Positions 60,346-64,000 of a DNA stretch of 64,000 bases are shown in pieces. Position 1 is the first letter of the stretch, and each line of letters begins with the position of its first letter. The position numbers were made by a program, and so were the translations under genes. Below the pieces are notes generated by a model. It saw only the letters and a list, made by a program, of their open reading frames with translations, searched no databases and was not told the DNA's origin. The DNA comes from Pseudomonas sp. BSw22131 (GTDB taxonomy: Bacteria > Pseudomonadota > Gammaproteobacteria > Pseudomonadales > Pseudomonadaceae): the NCBI RefSeq assembly GCF_026810445.1, contig NZ_CP113949.1, positions 3,100,001 through 3,164,000 on the forward strand, written 5' to 3'.

Positions 60346-60748
60346 CGCAATGCCCCTAAACCCGAAGTTCCGTATACGGCGGGGCAGATTGCCCGGCCAG
60401 TTGTCCCTGTATCGCCCAATGAATCCGGGGCAAAACCAGCGTGTTCAATGGAGCGCTTATAAAGTGAGAGTGTCTGCCACATCAATAAGTGCATAAGACG
60501 GGCCAGACGGCGCATAACTAAGCGACGACCGGCAAAAACAGCCCGGCCATGCATAGAAAAGAACGAATGAAGGCATGTTACTGCGCACTCGCCAAATATG
60601 CGCGCAAAGATAGCGTCAAGCCTGTCGCCACGCTGAACGCCGTCTCAAAAAGCAAAAGGCCCCGCCACCCTTCGCACGAGACGCAGGCTGGCAGGGCTTG
60701 CAAAAGCACCTGTTGAACGCGGGGCCGGTCAACCACGCGTTTGGGCTA
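60346..60748. other. 403-bp gap between azoR end and hydrolase start
   Basis: It holds the hydrolase promoter and the azoR 3' region. GGCCCCGC at about 60657 and GCGGGGCC at about 60719 could pair over a 55-nt loop; whether this terminates azoR is open. Short open frames here lack starts or family features. Confidence 0.4.
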
Positions 60749-61354
60749 TCAAGCGAACAAGGCTTCTTTGATCTGCTTCTGTGCCGCAGCCATGGCGTTG
60801 GCGCGGGACTCGTCGCCATAGGCCAGACCGTGCGCGAAAACAAACTCCAGATCGGTCACACCAATGAACGTGAACAACACCTTCAGCAGGTCTTCATGAC
60901 CAACACTGGACGGCTGACCGACGTGCAGACCACCTGCCGTTGAAACGATGATGACCTTCTTGCCGCCGCACAGGCCGACAGGCCCGGATTCGGTGTAGCG
61001 GAAAGTGCGACCCGCGACCGTGATGCGGTCGATCCAGGCTTTCAACTGACTTGGGATGGTGAAGTTGTACATCGGCGCACCGATCACCATCACGTCAGAA
61101 GACAGAAACTCTTCAAGCGTGGCTTCGTTGGATTGCACTTCCAGGATCTGCGCCGCATCGCGCTCTTCAACCGGTGTGCCGGCGGCTGCAAGGCTCGCGG
61201 CAGAGAAATGGCCGAGTGCGTCGCTCGCCAGGTCGCGATAGACGACTTGAGTGTCGACGTGGGTGGCCTGCCAGCTTTCAACAACGCTGTGGCTAAGCTG
61301 ACGGGACGCGGAATGGTCACCAAGGATGCTGGAATCGATGTGCAAGAGTTTCAT
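60749..61354 (-). CDS. azoR: FMN-dependent NADH-azoreductase
   Basis: 201 residues, normal AzoR length. Flavodoxin-like fold: [21 protein letters not shown] (FMN phosphate site), [21 protein letters not shown] and STAGGLHVG with the GG loop. AzoR reduces azo dyes and quinones with NADH and protects against thiol and electrophile stress. Divergent LysR gene 130 bp away is its probable regulator. Start ATG 61354. Confidence 0.93.
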   Translation of the reverse strand: MKLLHIDSSILGDHSASRQLSHSVVESWQATHVDTQVVYRDLASDALGHFSAASLAAAGTPVEERDAAQILEVQSNEATLEEFLSSDVMVIGAPMYNFTIPSQLKAWIDRITVAGRTFRYTESGPVGLCGGKKVIIVSTAGGLHVGQPSSVGHEDLLKVLFTFIGVTDLEFVFAHGLAYGDESRANAMAAAQKQIKEALFA

Positions 61355-61453
61355 GAGGGTTGTTCCTGAAGTGAGAATCGCCGGCTCGCGATCAAGTGGC
61401 GATCATCCTATAGCGCAACGCAATAACTGATTAGTCAGCAAAAATGCGATAGC

Positions 61454-61473
61454 TTGTCCCACTGATAGGACAA
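61454..61473. promoter_or_regulatory. Inverted repeat TTGTCC-N8-GGACAA between azoR and LysR
   Basis: Perfect 6-bp arms at 61454-61459 and 61468-61473, twelve bases before the LysR start. It may be the regulator's own site. CTGATTAGTCAG at about 61426-61437 is a second imperfect palindrome in the same region. Confidence 0.45.
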
Positions 61474-61484
61474 TCGAGCACGCC

Positions 61485-62387
61485 ATGCAAGATCTGAACG
61501 ATCTCTACTATTTCGCCAAAGTCGTCGAATGCGGCGGTTTTGCAGCCGCTGGACGTGTGCTGGGCATCCCCAAGTCGCGCTTGTCCCGGCGTATCGCCGA
61601 GCTGGAGACGCGGCTCAATGCGAGTTTGCTGCAGCGCACCACCCGCAAACTGGCGCTGACAGCGGTGGGCGAGCGCTACCTTCAGCACTGCCAGGCAATG
61701 CTGCTGGAAGCGGAGATGGCCGACGAGGCCGTCGCCAGCTTGTCCGCCGAGCCACGCGGGCGGTTGCGAGTGTCGTGCCCGTTGGGCATGACGAACTGGA
61801 ATCTCACCGAGGTGGTGACCAGCTTTCTGTGCCAATTCCCTCAGGTGCAGCTGGAATTGTTGTTGGTCAATCGGCGGGTGGATCTGGTCAACGAGGGCAT
61901 TGATGTCGCGATGCGCGTGCGTGATATAGGCGATGAAGATCCCAACCTGATCGTGCGTCACTTGGCGCCCGCCTCCGCTGCACTGGTGGCAGCGCCAGCA
62001 TTGATCGCCGGCAAACGCATCCTCAGGCCGCAAGACCTCGCCAGCCTGCCCGTGCTGGGCGCCATTGAAGCCGACCGCAAGGTGCATCTGCATCTGGTTC
62101 ATCAACAGGGCGAACGCTGCGAGGTGGCCATCGAGCCGCGACTGGCAATCGATGATTTCCCCATCCGCAAAGGCGCGGCGCTGGCGGGGCTTGGCGTGAC
62201 CGTGCTGCCGATGATGGATTGCCACGCTGAACTTGCCGACGGCAGCCTGATTGAACTGCTGCCGGACTGGTCAGTCCCCAGTGGTAATTTGCAGGCCGCC
62301 TACACCCAGCGTCGCGGTGCGTTGCCAGCGGTAAGAGCGTGGATTGATCACGTCACGGTTGCGTTCAAAGACACCCACTGCGCCTGA
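61485..62387 (+). CDS. LysR-family regulator, probable controller of azoR
   Basis: 300 residues. HTH LNDLYYFAKVVECGGFAAAGRVLGIPKSRLSRRIAELETRL and an effector domain (GRLRVSCPLGMTNWNLTEVV, VNEGIDVAMRVRDI, IEPRLAIDDFPIRKGAALAGLGVTVLP) of the CrgA/AaeR-like class that often regulate divergent quinone- or electrophile-reducing enzymes. It is divergent from azoR. Its stop codon lies in the loop of the terminator hairpin at 62373-62400. Confidence 0.9.
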   Translation: MQDLNDLYYFAKVVECGGFAAAGRVLGIPKSRLSRRIAELETRLNASLLQRTTRKLALTAVGERYLQHCQAMLLEAEMADEAVASLSAEPRGRLRVSCPLGMTNWNLTEVVTSFLCQFPQVQLELLLVNRRVDLVNEGIDVAMRVRDIGDEDPNLIVRHLAPASAALVAAPALIAGKRILRPQDLASLPVLGAIEADRKVHLHLVHQQGERCEVAIEPRLAIDDFPIRKGAALAGLGVTVLPMMDCHAELADGSLIELLPDWSVPSGNLQAAYTQRRGALPAVRAWIDHVTVAFKDTHCA

Positions 62388-62400
62388 AAGCGCAGTGGGT
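62373..62400. terminator. Hairpin containing the LysR stop codon
   Basis: 11-bp stem ACCCACTGCGC / GCGCAGTGGGT with loop CTGAAA; the loop contains the TGA of the LysR gene. It lies 42 bp from the convergent DUF1294 gene end. Confidence 0.7.
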
Positions 62401-62441
62401 CGCTCAAAGCGCTTCTTTCAACGTGCCGCCTTCTGAATCTT

Positions 62442-62885
62442 TCAGTAAAAGTGCCGGGACAAGAAATTCCCACCCAGCACCAGCCGATCAATCCAGAACA
62501 GCTCATGCAGCGCGACGATGCACCAGAACACTGCCTGATAAGACACTTTGCGCGTCTTGTGCCGGAACGCTTGTTGGGCGACCAGAGCCCCCGGCCACCC
62601 GCCGAGCAATTCGGCTGCGTGGAGGATTTTCTCCGGCGTGCGCTGACCCTCTCCCTTGGCGCGACGCTTGTCGTGCCAGTACAGCAGAACCGTCACCACG
62701 CACATCAGCGCATAAACGGCCGCTGGCCACCACGATCCGTCGCGCAGCCATAACATCGCCACCCCGTAACCCGGCAGCGCGCACAGCAATAACAGCACCA
62801 ATAGTTTGGTGCGCAAGAAGCACACCGGAGATCGGGGCTGATTGGATGATGTGCACTTGCCATCGTTTGTAACGCGCGGATCCAT
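62442..62885 (-). CDS. DUF1294 membrane protein
   Basis: 147 residues with three predicted membrane helices: KLLVLLLLCALPGYGVAML, WPAAVYALMCVVTVLLYWHDKRRA and near the end AVFWCIVALHELFWI. The block DKRRAKGEGQRTPEKILHAAELLGGWPGALVAQQAFRHKTRK is the DUF1294 signature. In other proteins this domain follows a cold-shock domain; here the N-terminal cytoplasmic part is only 25 residues. It begins 6 bp after the uppP end, same strand, so is co-transcribed. Function unknown. Confidence 0.87.
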   Translation of the reverse strand: MDPRVTNDGKCTSSNQPRSPVCFLRTKLLVLLLLCALPGYGVAMLWLRDGSWWPAAVYALMCVVTVLLYWHDKRRAKGEGQRTPEKILHAAELLGGWPGALVAQQAFRHKTRKVSYQAVFWCIVALHELFWIDRLVLGGNFLSRHFY

Positions 62886-62891
62886 CCGGCG

Positions 62892-63725
62892 TTACCCCTT
62901 CACGCTCGCCCAGTCGATCCAGCCAAACTGCCAGGTCGCGAGGATCAGCAGACCAAACACAATCCGGTAGTAAGCGAAGACCGCGTAGCTGTGGTTGGCG
63001 ATGAACTTGAGCAACGCTTTCACGGCGATCATGGCGAAGATGAACGAGGTGATGAAGCCCACCGCGAACACCGGGAAATCGCCCGGTTGAAACAGGCTGT
63101 GGTACTTGTAGCCCGAGTAAACCGACGCCGCGACCATGGTGGGCATCGCCAGAAAAAACGAGAACTCGGTGGCGGTTTTGCGTGAAAGGCCGAACAGCAG
63201 GCCGCCGATGATCGTCGCGCCAGAGCGCGAGGTGCCCGGAATCATCGCCAGGCACTGTGCGAAACCCACTTTCAATGCATCTTGCCAGGTCATCTCGTCA
63301 ACGGTTTCGGCATGGACAACATGCTGCCGACGCTCGGCCCACAACATGATGAAACCGCCAATCACCAGCGCCGTGGCCACGGTGATCGGGTTAAACAGAT
63401 ATTCGTGGATCAGGTCGGCGAACATCACTCCCAACACCATCGCCGGCAACACGCCGATGATCAGGTTGGCCGTGAAGCGCCGGGCTTTTGGATCGGTCGT
63501 CAAACCGCCGACCACGTCAAAAATCTTGCGTCGGAACTCCCACACCACGGCCAGGATCGCGCCCAACTGAATGATGATGTTGAACGCCATCGCGCGCTCG
63601 CCACCAAAATTGATCAAATCGGCGACGATGATCTGGTGCCCGGTGCTCGATATCGGCAAGAACTCTGTCAGACCTTCTACAACCCCAAGAATCAACGCCT
63701 GTGCAGCGGTCCAAAGATCCATCAT
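62892..63725 (-). CDS. uppP: Undecaprenyl-diphosphatase
   Basis: 277 residues, BacA/UppP family. Signature [17 protein letters not shown] with the catalytic glutamate and serines, and the second motif [13 protein letters not shown] with the catalytic arginine; about eight membrane helices. It dephosphorylates undecaprenyl pyrophosphate so the lipid carrier of peptidoglycan and O-antigen can be reused; overproduction gives bacitracin resistance. Start M at 63725 or 63722. Followed directly by the DUF1294 gene. Confidence 0.95.
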   Translation of the reverse strand: MMDLWTAAQALILGVVEGLTEFLPISSTGHQIIVADLINFGGERAMAFNIIIQLGAILAVVWEFRRKIFDVVGGLTTDPKARRFTANLIIGVLPAMVLGVMFADLIHEYLFNPITVATALVIGGFIMLWAERRQHVVHAETVDEMTWQDALKVGFAQCLAMIPGTSRSGATIIGGLLFGLSRKTATEFSFFLAMPTMVAASVYSGYKYHSLFQPGDFPVFAVGFITSFIFAMIAVKALLKFIANHSYAVFAYYRIVFGLLILATWQFGWIDWASVKG

Positions 63726-64000
63726 TCCCCCAATGGACCGTGCTCATGGCACGGCCGTCGATATTTATGTGCAAGTGCTGCGGGCAATAGATGAGTGAAC
63801 ATGAACGCTGCATGAACGGCTCACGTTTACCTGCCCAAACGCACAAGCGCGGCGATGCTAGCAGACCTGCCAGCTGAACGCTCTAGCATGAAAAATGGCG
63901 CGTAAGTTTTGACGTTTTCAACCCTCTCCCCTGTCGCTGATCACTGTCTGGATCGGGGGAGTTCAGGGCCATTTCAGCACCACACACGTGCGCATAAAGC
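63726..64000. other. Gene-free right edge
   Basis: 275 bp with the presumed uppP promoter. Short frames here are on the opposite strand of uppP or lack features. Nothing else recognised. Confidence 0.45.

Overview
The window looks like a chromosomal segment of a Pseudomonas, probably of the P. syringae / P. fluorescens side of the genus. The basis is gene content and recognisable protein families: MexT and MexEF-OprN, an MvaU-type H-NS analogue, and the glgA-treZ-malQ-treY-DUF2934-glgX order. GC-rich codon use and Pseudomonas-type REP elements around GCGAGCAAGC or ATTCGCGA fit too. I see no rRNA, tRNA, CRISPR array, insertion sequence or prophage. The species call is inference; no database search was possible.

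Region 1 (1-12.9 kb) is accessory in character. It opens with a LysR regulator that I read as MexT. Two decayed coding remnants follow (a quinol-monooxygenase-like and a nitroreductase-like fragment), then a divergent SDR / MmyB-type regulator pair, a small HTH-like protein, and a hipB-hipA toxin-antitoxin pair translationally coupled to a GFA-family gene. Next comes a tightly overlapping five-gene catabolic operon (DSD1-type PLP enzyme, RidA, and three subunits resembling HCN-synthase-like amino-acid dehydrogenases) with a GNAT gene behind it and a divergent LysR regulator.

Region 2 (12.9-20.3 kb) holds the complete mexE-mexF-oprN efflux operon. A good match to the MexT box and a hairpin overlapping the mexE ribosome-binding site lie upstream. 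A membrane-anchored TPR/HEAT protein follows. mexT and mexEF-oprN are about 12 kb apart here, whereas they are adjacent in P. aeruginosa.

Region 3 (20.3-31.5 kb) contains mvaU, a DUF4946 protein, gloA, the ahpC/ahpF peroxide defence genes with a well-spaced OxyR-type operator, a stand-alone tyrosine recombinase divergent from a KfrA-like coiled-coil DNA-binding protein, a PAS hybrid histidine kinase, gor and galU. The recombinase/KfrA pair, with a nested palindrome between the genes, is the least explained module in the window.

Region 4 (31.5-44.8 kb) has small hypothetical proteins and lipoproteins, DUF1883, alkB, a gnd-zwf-HAD-GH15 operon, a 56-residue coiled-coil protein, a cptA-like phosphoethanolamine transferase, a TerC/CBS/CorC membrane protein and a GNAT enzyme.

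Region 5 (44.8-58.9 kb) is a glycogen / maltodextrin / trehalose operon: glgA, treZ, malQ, treY, a DUF2934 protein and glgX. It continues by stop-start overlap into an acyl-CoA-dehydrogenase-like gene, a PIG-L deacetylase and a NodS-type methyltransferase. TreY and TreZ convert maltodextrins to trehalose, MalQ remodels the leftover dextrins, GlgX debranches glucan and GlgA extends it.

Region 6 (58.9-64 kb) holds a REP-rich gap, a secreted alpha/beta hydrolase, azoR with a divergent LysR regulator, a DUF1294 membrane protein and uppP.
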